Program-made: the position numbers and the translations under genes | In this document: positions 44,401-55,333 of the stretch, piece by piece | Position numbering within the stretch: the stretch's first letter is position 1 | Layout of the letters: every line of letters starts with the position of its first letter | NCBI GenBank assembly: GCA_001643675.2 | Contig: LSRY02000012.1 | Location: 250,501 to 314,500, forward strand | Direction of reading: 5' to 3' | Length of the DNA: 64,000 nt | Source of the DNA: Monocercomonoides exilis | Taxonomy: Eukaryota > Preaxostyla > Oxymonadida > Polymastigidae | Notes under the pieces: model-generated | Told to the model about the DNA's origin: nothing | Databases searched by the model: none | Seen by the model: the letters and a program-made list of their open reading frames with translations, nothing else

Positions 44401-46608
44401 TATTCGCCTGTTACTCCGTCGAAGTCTGCTCCGCCTGCTACTCCTGGGTCATCGTGCATAAAGATTCATCAGATGGGAAATAATATATCAACAATCAAAA
44501 CACCAGAAATGCCCATTCAGCCAATTGAGGAGGAGCAGAAAGATGATGTTATAAATAATGGTGATAATAATTTTAATAGTATTTGTGATAACAATAATAA
44601 CAGTAACAATTATAACAATAACACTAATAGTGGTAATAGTAATAATAATATTTTGAAAAAGCATTCATTGTTTACTCTTCAGTCGGTTGAGATTGCACAA
44701 CCTTTTGTTCCAGCTTCAGTTTCAGCAGCAGCTGCTGCAAAAGCACAAGCGGCTGGTACTTCATTACCATCATCATCATCTTCTTCATCATCATCTTCTT
44801 CTTCAACACCATCTTCCTCTTCTTCATCTGCTTTATTACCAATCCCTGTCTCTGTTGATGCATCGAATGAATCAGCACACAAGGACTCATTCATTGCACT
44901 GATGGAGTCATCATGTGCCACCCCGATAGTCCCCACCACACCGATGCAGAATATCAATATAACTTCTTCTTCTTCCTCTTCTTCATCTGCTTCTGTTTCT
45001 GCTGCCCTTTCGCTCACCCAAACACCATCAACGCGTATTCTCCGGAGCCAAACGATTTATGCTCCGACTTCTACTCCTGCGAGGAGCTCCTCCCCAAACT
45101 GCCGAGCCGAAAAGAGCAGCAGCCAGACAGCATCTTTCGTGCGGAACGGCCGGGCGCTGACGTCGTCTGTAGACACTCCTGTCACACGGGCACTCCGCTC
45201 GTCTCTCCCTCCCCCGGTCTTCTCATTCACAAACTTCAATAACTTCAATAACTTCAATAACTCCCCGGCTTCTGCTTCTGCATCTATGTCTACGTCTATG
45301 TCTATTCCAATGTCTATGTCAATGTCCATGTCTATGTCTGCATCTGACTCTTCATCTGAAACTGTGTCAGCATCTGATATACTGCCTGCGCCCCCTGCCT
45401 CACCTGCCCCACCCGAAAAGCCGAAGAGCTATCCAATCACATTTGTGACGACGACGACTGCTGACATGCCAAAGATACCAACTATGCCCAGCAAGTCTAA
45501 GACGCCTACTGTTCCTTCTTCAACTTCATCATCATCATCATCGTCTCCATCATCATCGTCATCTTCTTCTTCTTCTTCTCCCTCCTCTTCAGCTTCAATC
45601 AACATTGTTTCGTCTTCGGCTGATTCTTCAGTGAAGACGCCAACCACATCTTCCTCAGGAGACTGTTCTGATGGTGTTAATCAGTCTCCATCGTCCACAA
45701 AGCTGAAAATGACCCCCAATTTTGTGCCATTCACTCCAAAGGGCCTGTTCTTCCCGCTGTCCTGCATGAAACCCATACAAACGCCTGAAATCTCAAAAGA
45801 GAAGGAGAAAGAGAAAGAGAAAGAAAAAGAAGATGATCCGCTTCTTTTCCCCTCGCTGCGGCAGAAGACTGATCCCTGCTTTTATTGCGGGTCTTTGGAG
45901 CACTCGGTGTCTGCGTGTCCCACTCGAAGGCATCGGATGAGGACGAAGTATGAGAGACGCTCCTCGAAGATAGAGCCAGCAGACCCGTCGATCAACTACG
46001 AGTTCATCATTGAGAAGGTTGTGAGTGACAGTGACAGCGACAGTGAAAATGAGAATGATGTGTCGGATGAAGGGAGAAGGAAAGAGAGAGAGAAAGAGAA
46101 GGAGAAGAAGAGAGAAGGAGAAGAAGAGAAAGAGAGGACGAAAGACGGGATGAGTGCTGGGAGCAATGCCAATTCGAGTGCCAGTTCTGCTGACCCAGCA
46201 AAGAACAACAACTCCAACAGCGAAGACACTCTCTGTCTGTCTTCTCATATAAAGCCTGACCAGCAACAGGAGCAACAACAGGAACAGGAACAGCAGCAGT
46301 CAATGAATGAGCCAGGAGCATCCGATTTCCTTCGTGCGATGACTGCGCAGGCGCCGTCTCCGTCTCCGTCTCGTCCCTTTGTGTCGCTGAGGAGGTGCCA
46401 GCTGTGTGGTCAGCGTGGCCATCTGAGTGGAATGTGCCCGTATGCCTCGCCTCCCCCGCAGCATGCAGCGATGCGCAGGAATGTCGACTATCGAACACAC
46501 CCGTCTCTTTTCAGTGCTGATATGCTCACGATGGAAGAGGCAGTGTCGGATAATGTTGAAGAAAGGCGGTTTTCCCAGTTGCATTCTTTTCATTTTTACC
46601 CAAGATAG
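41428..46608 (+). CDS. Large disordered protein with two C-terminal CCHC zinc knuckles
   Basis: Single frame of about 1726 residues; I use the ATG at 41428. Most of it is low complexity: basic N-terminal third (PKRRRLRKK, KKVVKKRAKKQ), Gln-rich middle (about 43320-43500), an Asn-rich stretch (about 44550-44660), and Ser and (AACTTCAAT)n repeats. Two CCHC knuckles sit near the end, CFYCGSLEHSVSAC (about residue 1483) and CQLCGQRGHLSGMC (about 1657); such knuckles usually bind single-stranded RNA or DNA. A short motif recurs: LPPTPSS, LPPLPTTPNF, LPPLPPTPTSF and MTPNFVPFTP, suggesting repeated docking or proline-directed phosphorylation sites. CKSASP/CKSAPP/SKSAPP also repeats. The role is inferred as an RNA- or DNA-associated regulator. 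The 3' half is GC-richer. Confidence 0.7.
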   Translation: MNHQSDQTHISTKAKCHTSQLIQSNAFHTNSEMISTHLQEQMETSKSSPFYYKTSNSQQKYVESSLIQGPEANATNLIFSSDKLQDGTQIVLSLSSDSLNITTDPKQSVFPKLPPTPSSSIDSSQSVFTLDSKQSLPPLPTTPNFVKISSPTFGSVPGPSQDPTNNSPISTSQINEIKTPKVNTGKGTKRVKKTRRISIIPKTEVLTTTEILKSQNAETDKDNITVDRKTPKRRRLRKKTMVSREKVKRDLSKESNGTHRSSSALSFSTLTIELDSGLISDSLSEYEIKLHRKRTLKSTGESKQEKQSTQKLKKKLKEIGIVKRKSSKEPKTKEGKPKKVVKKRAKKQSTNSPLPPLPPTPTSFVRGLLSDEEREHYSGFPLEDGSDSQMDYDIKGFLSDDEDNDDGAGAELDGSEEGDDNLHRASNEAAEFHEVGKAEEMLQPEVLREIPTPQLVPLLLLQTPCRNPVGLQELSPFVSANQLFESQQPSQNQPQTLPPPQLALIDTPSTQQSSYTSSPAQSSPAFRQYNSFQPLVYSPPQFFSSPHASSTYQQAQPPSLLSRTSYLFPPPQNSAITASSSSAAASPSPSRTPPSSSMLPSATPLLLSSSSSSSPFSSSPASTTELPVYSHEQQQQRILQEQMKLRLQLQQRQEQQLAQMRQQQLEQKAEQMLLKQQQQQQQLQLQQHQLTTQTSTENSPSAFQSPIRLPFESVTQFGYSPSSLYQPMMRTAQQPSPHVLAQSIPSSPNPAPSAASVQSATQTQASTPKQFQFVASPALPKTSVSPLTPAISHPTEAATDRTTPVKFAQGAEEISLNWLPPLSTCTPNSKQRQIQTQTQTQTQSEKQMEIQTETQTEREREKEMSTQQKEDTEMPQPSLPVETHRPATAPLKPQSTVSTRRHSYIAPHRCSVRCKSASPGMRKRSYLLDSPFSYVKIALCKSAPPSTLIRTSKVKLNNADEMDRMDGTDGIEGAVCTPPPHPNYQSSAHSGYSPVTPSKSAPPATPGSSCIKIHQMGNNISTIKTPEMPIQPIEEEQKDDVINNGDNNFNSICDNNNNSNNYNNNTNSGNSNNNILKKHSLFTLQSVEIAQPFVPASVSAAAAAKAQAAGTSLPSSSSSSSSSSSSTPSSSSSSALLPIPVSVDASNESAHKDSFIALMESSCATPIVPTTPMQNINITSSSSSSSSASVSAALSLTQTPSTRILRSQTIYAPTSTPARSSSPNCRAEKSSSQTASFVRNGRALTSSVDTPVTRALRSSLPPPVFSFTNFNNFNNFNNSPASASASMSTSMSIPMSMSMSMSMSASDSSSETVSASDILPAPPASPAPPEKPKSYPITFVTTTTADMPKIPTMPSKSKTPTVPSSTSSSSSSSPSSSSSSSSSSPSSSASINIVSSSADSSVKTPTTSSSGDCSDGVNQSPSSTKLKMTPNFVPFTPKGLFFPLSCMKPIQTPEISKEKEKEKEKEKEDDPLLFPSLRQKTDPCFYCGSLEHSVSACPTRRHRMRTKYERRSSKIEPADPSINYEFIIEKVVSDSDSDSENENDVSDEGRRKEREKEKEKKREGEEEKERTKDGMSAGSNANSSASSADPAKNNNSNSEDTLCLSSHIKPDQQQEQQQEQEQQQSMNEPGASDFLRAMTAQAPSPSPSRPFVSLRRCQLCGQRGHLSGMCPYASPPPQHAAMRRNVDYRTHPSLFSADMLTMEEAVSDNVEERRFSQLHSFHFYPR

Positions 46609-47618
46609 ATTACGCCCCCTATTCATAGTTTATTTTATATATCACAGTTTATTACTTGAGTTAAACTTTTTTATTAATCCTCAAAATGGATTTGAAAAGT
46701 TTAATGGCTTTTCTTTAACCTCTTGTGACATAATCTTCTCATTCCTTTTTATTTTTATTTATTTTTTATTTTTTATTTTTTTCCATTTAATATTATATTT
46801 TTAAGTTTTTGGTTGTTTGCACTTTTTATTTCGACATTCTAAGTTTATATCGGCCCCATTTAAGATATTCCAATCCATTATATTTTATTTGTATTATGAT
46901 TATTTATTAATTTTTATTGAATCCTTATCGCATTTTTTTATATGATATATCTTTATTTCCGATTTATTTGAGTTTTTCATAGTTATATTTTTATATGATT
47001 CTCAGTTCATGAAGACGAGTTTTTATGTTTTTTATATATATTTTTTTCATTTTTTTCCGATTGATTGTATTTAAAATGAAACCTGTAAATTTGGCTTTTA
47101 TTTTTTTTTTTTTTTCGAACAATTTTCAAAAATATATTAATGCATTTCAAAAGCCAAAATGTTTGAAGAATTAATTTTGGTGAAGGTTTGAATGACGTAT
47201 TGTTCTTGTAATTCAAAAACGATGTTGGATTTCGTTTTCAATTCATCTAAGAATTATTCTGAATAAATGTCTTTTTTTTTTTTTTTTTGAATGTTTCAAT
47301 CAATTGCTTTTTGTGAATGTTTCAATTAAGTTAACCGGAAAAAAGAAATCTTTTTTTCTTTCATTTTTTAGGTCATTATTTTATCGACACAAAAAATCAA
47401 AAGAATCACCAAACACGCATAAAGAAAAAAAAGAGAAGAGATTTTCTGTGAAACTCTAATAACATTAAATGAAATAGTAATGATATTTTTAGAAAAAAGG
47501 TTTCTTGTGGCTTAAATTTGAAGCTGAATTTTTTCAAATTTCAATTCAAGTGTAATTCATCAATTTTAACCCATATAATATTTCTTAATTCTAAAAGTTA
47601 GCATTTTTCGTTTTTTTA
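46609..47618. other. AT-rich intergenic region
   Basis: 1 kb of T- and A-run-rich DNA between the zinc-knuckle gene and the ACBP gene. No coding frame, RNA gene or repeat family is recognised beyond homopolymers. Confidence 0.5.
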
Positions 47619-48392
47619 ATGACTGCAACTTTCACTCATTGCGGCCCGTGCAATTGCCATGGATGCGAATGTAAAGTTTATTCGGCTCCTGGACTGCAAG
47701 GCGGAAATTGTGCAAATTGCCACCATGCAAATGTATCTCATGCAATTTATTGCGCGGAATGCCACAGCCCAATTTTTGATGTTGCAAATTCCCTTGAATT
47801 GTTCTGTTTGGATCATTTATGCAATAGCTGCGCAAAAAAGCATGGTTTATCAACAAAAATTTGATTTTTTATGTCTTTTAAACAATTATTGAACAATTAT
47901 TATGAAATAATACATATATAACGTGATATTTTTAAGGAACTGAAAACATCTTGTGTCCAAAATGCTTTTGCATGACAGCTCGTAAACCATTTCAATCAAA
48001 AATTAAATTATCAAGCGAGGATGAAGAGCAATCTTTGGAGACTCGATTTAAACAAACAGCCATGAAATTGACGCTATTGTCAAAGAAGCCATCTGATAAC
48101 ATTCTTCTTCAAATTTATTCATTATACAAGCAAGCAACGATTGGCGATTGCAATACAAGTTTGAATGAGAAAATTTTTTTATCAAATAATAAATAATTCC
48201 AAATTTAGAAAAGCCTGGAATGTTGGATCCTGCTGGTAGAGCAAAATGGGATGCATGGAATGGGAAAAAAGGTAAAATTTGCTTCTTCAATTTAATTTTA
48301 AAAATGTTAATTGAAAATATTCTGGATCAGGAATGGGAAAGGACGAAGCAATGCAACTTTACATTAACATATATGACAGTCTTCGCGAATGA
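47619..48392 (+). CDS. Acyl-CoA-binding protein with N-terminal Cys-rich zinc-binding-like domain
   Basis: Spliced from four exons. Exon 1 starts at 47619 and encodes a Cys-rich domain with many CxxC pairs ([42 protein letters not shown]). After an intron (about 47851-47936) exon 2 finishes the cluster with CPKCFC and begins the ACBP domain: [19 protein letters not shown] and [18 protein letters not shown]. Two more introns precede [20 protein letters not shown] and [20 protein letters not shown], then TGA at 48390-48392. YKQAT, KPGMLD and AKWDAWN are hallmark acyl-CoA-binding residues. ACBPs bind long-chain acyl-CoA esters in the cytosol. Canonical ACBPs are about 90 residues with no zinc domain, so the N-terminal extension is unusual. 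Its Cys spacing suggests two or three zinc sites; RING- or ribbon-like identity is not established. Confidence 0.88.
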
Positions 48393-48625
48393 AATTCACA
48401 ATTTCTTTTTCACTTCATATTTATATTTCTTTATTTGAGATGTTTTTTCACAATTCTTTTTTTGAAGATCATTATTATTTTGAATGGTCTCAATAAGCAT
48501 TTATAGGAAATGATTAAAAACAAAAAATAGAAGCAGTCATTGTACAAGCATTTTTTTGTAATTATTTATACGTTTCGAGGAAGAAAAGTGAAGTGTTTAT
48601 GAAAAGAAGTGAAAGAAAATTTTTG
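48393..48625. other. Short convergent gap
   Basis: AT-rich spacer between the ACBP and LSM6 stop codons; nothing recognisable. Confidence 0.5.
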
Positions 48626-49060
48626 TTAAGAAGATGGAGATGACCTTTTTCCAGAAATTGTAGAAATGTAGAGGACTATAGCAAGAATAAATGAATGGAA
48701 TAAATTTAAGGTTTCTGCATATCTCATTAAGATCATCAAATTGCACACCATTGTTTCCACGAATAAACGCATCTCCATATTGCTTCTCCAATTTCCCTCC
48801 AATCCACTCTTCGGATTGTTCCATTGCGATGTTCATAAAGCCATCTAAACTTGCCAAAATGCCTTTGAAATGAAATTTGTAAGAGCAAAATCAAAGACAA
48901 AAAGCAATAAAAATAATAATTGAATAAAACACAATTGATTGCATTAACCTCGATACTCTATTCCTGAATTAAGTTTCACAACTACGGTACGTCCAATAAC
49001 ATCTTTTAGAAAATCTGCTGGCTTCGTTATTTTCGGGGCAGAGATAGTTTCAGAAGACAT
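48626..49060 (-). CDS. LSM6: U6 snRNA-associated Sm-like protein LSM6
   Basis: LSM6 is part of the LSM2-8 ring on U6 snRNA (splicing) and the LSM1-7 ring (mRNA decay). Exon 1 (from the ATG at 49060) reads ITKPADFLKDVIGRTVVVKL then NSGIEYR. After an intron (GTTAAT...TCAAAG) exon 2 gives GILASLDGFMNIAMEQSEEW and KQYGDAFIRGNN. A second intron (GTGTGC...CTATAG) leads to VLYISTISGKRSSPSS and the stop at 48626-48628. The Sm1 and Sm2 motifs are complete and the length (about 90 residues) is normal. It supports an active spliceosome, in keeping with the introns seen throughout. It is divergent from the gene at 49123. Confidence 0.94.
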
Positions 49061-49122
49061 TGATAATTTATTATGGAAAATTTTGATTAATTGTCAATGG
49101 TTTTGATCAAAGGAAACTTGCA

Positions 49123-52054
49123 ATGAGCAATCCTCAGGTATAACAGATATTTTATCATCGAAAATATTTTTTTAATAATTTTCATAATATTAATTTCTTA
49201 ACAGTATCCGTTTGGCGATCCAAGAGCTTTGAATTTTTCAACAATTCAACAGCCATCATCATTTCAATTTCATGGGATGCCAAACGCTGCACCTGGTTAT
49301 CCATCTGGCTTTCCTCGTGCAATTTCTCCTCCTCAACCAGTTCAATCGGTGCCCTCACCTTCTTCTCCGCCGGGAACGCCTCCTCCACAAATTGGACGAT
49401 CTGTCAGTCCGTCTGTGGATGCTATGATGATATCTTCAAAAAAAGGGAGATCCAGAAAACAAGATTTAATGGAGGAATTTGTTCCAGATATATTAACACC
49501 AGAAGAAAGAGCAATTCGTCGTTCTCTTTCTCCTCAACCACATGTTCCATCAACAGCTCGACCTCGTCAGCCTCTGCTTCCACCTGGAGCTAAAACTCCT
49601 CCCAAGCGATCTCAGAGTCCCACTCCACTCACTTCGACTCAAGCACAGCAACCTCAGTCACTTCAAGTTCAGTCTTCGCTTCCTCAACAACAATCAACGG
49701 CATCTGATACATCTTCAATCTCTTCTTTACCACCTCCGACTTTTGCTCCTTCCCCTGCACCTTCTCAAACTAGAATGCTACCAACAACTACATATACTAC
49801 TTCAATTCCTTCGGCCAATCCTTCATCTTATAATCAGCCATCTCTTTTTCGTCCTTTGATTCCCACTTCTCAGGCAACTGTCCAGACTCAACCAACGAAA
49901 ATTCAACCGTATTTGATCCCTTATTCTGCACTTCCATCTGTGATTGCTGCACGGCAGTTCGAAGAACAAATGGCTCATGAAAATTTCGAATCAGATGAAC
50001 TTTCATTTGCAACTACAGAAAATATAACATTGCTGGATAAAAATACTCGACTTTCAAGCTCAACGCAAATAAATGAAATAGATTTAACAGAAAATATGCC
50101 ATTTGAGCACGCAGATGAAAGCATGTCATTTCTCGAGGACAAGATTGACGAGGAGTTTGGCTCTGATGCAGCAGAGGATGAATACACTGGATCAGAAATT
50201 GCATATCGCGAGAGCACTTTCCGCCCAGTTGATGCGTATTCGTCGATTATCCCATTTTGCACCACGCTGATTCCAAAGCACTACAAACGCATGGGACACA
50301 ACAACAACAATAATAATAATAACAGCAGCAGTAGTAGTAATAGCAGCACTGCGCATCCTCCGGTGAGTGATGCGGAGGAAGGCGAAGAACAGGACGACCG
50401 GCAGCGCGAAGAAGAGGAGGAGCAGCAGCTTGCAAAGGAGATCGAGGAAGACGTTGGCACTGAGCACCTGAAGCCTCTGATGGACACGTACATCCTGTTC
50501 TCCATTAACAAGACAGTCGCTGCTGATGACGCGGTTATTCGTAGTCACATCGAAAGACTTGTTGCTGAGACAAACGAGGCGATCGACAAAACGAAGCTGC
50601 TGTCGACGAAGATCGGGATGCCCCGCTCGCCCGCATTCATCTCATACATCAAGACAGTCATCCACACACACATCCTTTCTCTCCTCTCTTCGCTGCGGTC
50701 TGTTTGTGACATCCGGACGGAGATTGCGTCGCCGACAGACCGCTTTATGCGCTCTTATCCGCATCTCGAGGCGTGGAACCCGGATCTGATGGACCCCGAC
50801 ATCCGCATCTTCTCTGCCGCCCGCATGCAACAAGGCCTGGCGGCTGCTGCTGCTGCCTCTCATGCAAATGCAGCGCAGCAGATGCAGTCGTCTTCCTCTT
50901 CCTCGTCGGCTGGCGCGTCTTCTTCGTCAGCAGGTGCTGCTGGGTCGCAGAATGCGCAGTCTTCTGGAGGAGCAGGCGGGGCAGGAGGGAGTGGAGCAGC
51001 ATCTGTGCTGTCTCGTTCCTCAATGGACGGTGGTCGTGTCAGCTCCATCCCACCGCCTCCACTCTTTCCGGTGAGAAGAAGCCCAATGGAATTTCCATCT
51101 GCTTCGTTGATTCCGAACAGCGTATTTCTGTCGATGCACCGTTCGCTGCGGGTGCTGGTGGCAGAAGAGGCAGCCGCAGAGAAAGAGAGGCAGCGGCAGC
51201 AGGGGTTGGACAAGAGGAGAGTGAAGGAGAAGAAGAAGAGAACAGGAGAAGGAGAAGAGGAAGGGGCAGGGAAAGGCAAACAAGGAGGGCTTCGTGATGC
51301 CATTGCGAAGCAGGCAGAAGAGGCAGCGATGGAGCAGCAAAAGAAGCTGAGTGGAGAGGCAGTGATGAGAGGCATAGAAGGAGTGCAGTTTGGGCGGAGC
51401 GGGTTTAACTTCGGCTCGTTTGGTGTTACTCGCATTGCTGATGCCTCGTCTCAGCCGTCTGCCGCACAGCAGAAGGCGCCTCTTTCATCTGCTCCTTCAT
51501 TCGGCGTGGGCGGAGTCAATCAGAGCAGCACAGGCAGCAACCGCCCGCACCCTCCGAATTCTGCATCTTCTGGCTCTTTCCAGCAGCCGATGGGTTTAAC
51601 ACCGACACTCATCACACTTGCTGATCTCGTGTCTGTCTTTGCTGCTGACCGAAACTATCGCTTTTCGAAGGTTCTGGCGAAGGTCACCCACCAGATGGGC
51701 CAGAAACCGGCGTCTGTGCCTCTGAGCTTCACCCATCTCTTCACCCCTCCTTCATTCAAAGAGGTGGCTGTCCCTGTGCCTCTTCTGAACCCTGCCTCCT
51801 CTCCTCTCCTCGCACCGCACCAGTCTCAGGCGTCGTTTCAGATGGCTGCTCAGAGAAGGAGAGAAGCCATGCGACAGACCAACCCGAACTTCGCTTTTGA
51901 ACGCTTGCCTCTGGACCCTCACCTCGTCCACATGTCACAACACATGCCTTCCTCTTCGTTTTCATTTCCCTCGTCTGCCTCTTCTATTCAGCAATTAGGG
52001 CAACCACAGCAGATGTCGTCTTCCACAATGCAGAGACAACAATTTGGAAGATAA
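49123..52054 (+). CDS. Unrecognised Pro/Ser/Gln-rich protein with a helical central region
   Basis: Exon 1 encodes only MSNPQ (from 49123). A 60-bp intron (GTATAA...TAACAG) leads to one long exon, for about 950 residues. The N-terminal third is Pro/Ser/Gln-rich with many SP and TP dipeptides. An acidic helical block follows (EDVGTEHLKPLMDTYILFSI, NKTVAADDAVIRSHIERLVA, FISYIKTVIHTHILSLLSSL), then Ala/Ser tracts, a charged KERQRQQGLDKRRVKEKKKR segment and a C-terminal block (TLITLADLVSVFAADRNYRF, SKVLAKVTHQMGQKP). I do not recognise the family. The order of disordered tail plus two helical blocks suits a scaffold or transcription/mRNA factor, which is inference only. Sequence after about 50130 is markedly GC-richer than before it. 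Confidence 0.7.
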
Positions 52055-52318
52055 GGGAATTTTGAAAAACATTTCAAATAATTGGCTTGTACACTTCACT
52101 AAATCATTTCAGCACTCTCACGCATTTCAACTCAAATTCAAATTATAATATTTTATACTGTTTAAAGGAAGATTGTTCTATTTTTCATTTTTCGAATACC
52201 CATTTTTAAAAATGTCTCAAGTGAAACCGAAATCAAAAACTATTGTGTTTGTCTAACAACAAAGATTTCAAAATAAAGAAAATGAGTTTTCGTTTTTATA
52301 ATAATTTATTTTTTGTAA

Positions 52319-55145
52319 ATGAAATTTAGAAAGCGTGAAGAGAACCCCTTCCATGTTCCAAAAGGAAGTAAGGCATTTGATATCGTTATGGAAGAAGAAA
52401 AGAAAAAAGCCGAGGTACAATCAATATTTTAATAAGAAATAAATATCATTAATTGATTTTTATTGTCTGAACTTGTTTGATGATGTATTTATTAGGAAAA
52501 GGCTCGTTTACGTAAACAAGGAGCAACAGCAATACCAAGTCGTTTTGAAAGAGTATCACGAAGAGAGCTCGTAGGAGAGCAAGTGAATACAAAAGTTCGC
52601 GCATATAATCCACGTATGATTATTCTTACGTTATATGAAGTACTTATTAATCATTAAGCAATTTTTCGAACGAGGGAGCCGAGAGAAGGGATGCGAGATT
52701 TTATTCAAAAAAAGAGAGAAATGTTTATCGTTGGCATGCTAATAAAGGAGAAAGAAGAGGAAATACGAAAAATGAAAAAAGAATGCGAAAGAGAAGAAGA
52801 GAAACTTAGGTATGATTACTCAATTTAGAATTTAAAATTATTTTTTGAAAATTATAATTTTTTAGAATTGAATTCGAGCAGTTAGAGCAAGCCAAACAGG
52901 AGCATGATCGGCAGGTTCAGCTTGCACATCAACAATCACAAGAGCAAAGCCGAAAAGCCGAAAAGGAAGCCGAAGAGCAGGCAAAGAAAAATCAAGAATT
53001 GAAAAGATTAGAGCAACAAATAGCCAAAATACAAGCAGATTTGGATAAATTACGAGTATGAATCGAATATTGTGGATTTATGTTTATTTAATGTTATTTT
53101 CAATTGTGTTTATTCAAATTACAATTTTTATTTTTCAGGATAAAAAACAAGAGCACAAAGGATACAAACTGTTTTTGGATAAGCTGATTGAGCCAGATGT
53201 GCTGGAAGAGAGGCTGAAAGAAGAGAAGAGGCGGAAAGAGGAGCGGAAAAAGAAGCATGCGGAGCTGCTGGCGCAGGCAGAGGACATTGCCATCCGCATT
53301 GACCGCATCCAAAGAGACCTGCCAGAAGAAGGACCGACTTCGATTGAGCTGTCCAGCGTTGCCTCATCGCAGCATCTCACACAGAAGGAGCTGAGCCACT
53401 CGGCTTCCACACAAATCACAACGGTTGATTCAAACACTTCTTCTTCTTCTTCTTCTTCTTCAGCCACGTCTTTCACATCATCGCCTTCTTCTTCCAACTT
53501 AGCAACATCTCACCTCACATCCTCATCTGCTTCATCTTCCTCCTCTTCCTCTTCTTCTTCTGAGGCAGCAGGCTCTTCTGCTTCATGGTCAGTCACTGGC
53601 GGTGCGCCTTCTTATGCTCCCCGCCAATCATCGCTTGCAACAGGCAAAGCGGAAAGCGACAAAGAAAAAGCGAAGAGAACAGAAAAAGAGAAGCTGCGTG
53701 CGAAGGAGAAAGAGGCAGCGATTGTTGAGGAAAGCGAAGAGAACGAGGGCGAGGCGGTGGATGAGGAAGCAGAGCAGCGGGAGATGGTGCGGATCGCTGA
53801 GAAGAACAAGCGGATCACGGCGCTGGAGGAAGAGAGGAGCCGAATTCTGAGGGAGGCTGACAGGTGTCTGATGGTGTCGGCGAAGGAGGAGTACAACTGG
53901 ATGTTCTTCAAAGAGACGTCGAAGGTGAACGACGTGCTGTCGAAGCTGAAGGACGACAATCTGTTTTTGACTGAGATGAGCCAGGACGAGGAAGAAGAGC
54001 TGGACAGGCTCCAGCAGAGGCAGCAGGCGGAGGCTGAAAAGATGTATGCTGCTATGCGTGTTATATACCATTTTGTGCTTATTTTTGTGTTGTCGAAAAA
54101 TATTTTCCTTCTTTTTTTCAAAAAAAATTGTGGAAAAAAAATGATTTTTCTGAATTTCCTTTTTATTTAATGTTTGAAATCATCTATTGTTTGTTTTGCC
54201 TATCTTTTTCTTTTTTCCTGTCAGTGCTGTTCAACTTGAAGAATTAGAGGCACACAGCGCGCAGTTAGACCAACAAATCCAAAAGGAGGAAGAAAGAATG
54301 GCTTCGATGTCCTTCTCACTTGAGTTTGCTTCTATCTTTCTGATTTAAAAATCATTTATTGTTATTATTATTGTTATTATTATTCGAAATGTGTTTTTCT
54401 TTTTTATGGTTTCACTCTTGTTGTGATACAACTGTCTATCTTTTGGTCTCTGTATTTCTTTCTTTCTCTTTCTCTGTCTCTGTCTCTGTCTCTATCTCTC
54501 CAAATTATCAGATCCCGTTCATCGTCTTCTTCTTCTTCATCTACTTCTGAGCTGTCGCAGCTGGCTGAGGAAATCCATTCTGTGTACACAGAACTGAAAG
54601 TGGACGACAGAAGCTTTTCTTCGTCTTCTCCTTTGCTTGTGCTATCTGCAATTGAAAAGCGTCTTCTGTTTCTGCTGCAAAAAGTGGACATGCTAATGCG
54701 GCTGGACCAAGACATGGTAACTGCCTCTCTGAAGGTATTAACTATCTTTTATTATTTATTTATTTATTTATTTATTTTTATTTTATTTTATTTTATTTTA
54801 TTTTATTTTATTTTTTTTTTTTTTTTTGCCTTTTGTGTTAGAAAAAAACTCAAATGCGATTTGCTGAAAACAGAGCTACACAGGCTGCTGAGATTGAAAA
54901 GAAGAATAAGGAGAGGAATATGGCAGCGTTAAAAAGATCTACTGGACCAACTGTAAAACATGTGTGCTTTGCTTTTTAAAGAAACGTTTTATTCGATTTG
55001 ACTTAAAAAATACATTTTTTTATTACAGGTTGGAAGGCCAATGTTCTACAGATCCCCAATGCCAAAAGTTAAAAAAGATGAAGTAAAAGAAACGAAACAA
55101 CTATCTGATGAAGATGCCGAACTTATAGAATTTTTTACTGAATAA
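52319..55145 (+). CDS. CFAP100 (CCDC37/MIA1)-like axonemal coiled-coil protein, multi-exon
   Basis: CFAP100 is part of the modifier-of-inner-arms complex that regulates ciliary dynein. The start at 52319 gives MKFRKREENPFHVPKGSKAF. Exons continue with SRFERVSRRELVGEQVNTKV, REGMRDFIQKKREMFIVGML, a DUF4200-type coiled coil, KKQEHKGYKLFLDKLIEPDV and EERLKEEKRRKEERKKKHAE. The NPF...P start and the KREMFIV and YKLFLDKL blocks fit CFAP100. A large GC-rich exon (about 53140-54043) holds Ser tracts and more coiled coil. Later exons (about 54228-54308, 54510-54734, 54842-54951, 55029-55145) encode LEELEAHSAQLDQQIQKEEE, LSQLAEEIHSVYTELKVDD and a basic C-terminus ending EDAELIEFFTE. Introns carry TTTA/TTTTA microsatellites. 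DUF4200 relatives such as CFAP73 are alternatives. The gene implies a motile flagellum. Confidence 0.75.
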
Positions 55146-55333
55146 ATTATAATTTAACATTTCAATTAAGATCATCTCCCTTAGTTATATTTTATTTCTT
55201 TAAATTTTGTAATTTTGTAATAATAGCGTTATAATTCGTATTATTCAGCGTATTGCTGCAGTTTAATTTTATGTTTGTGAAGCATTTTCTTTTTTAATTG
55301 AGGATATAAACGATATTTACTCTTCAATAGAAT

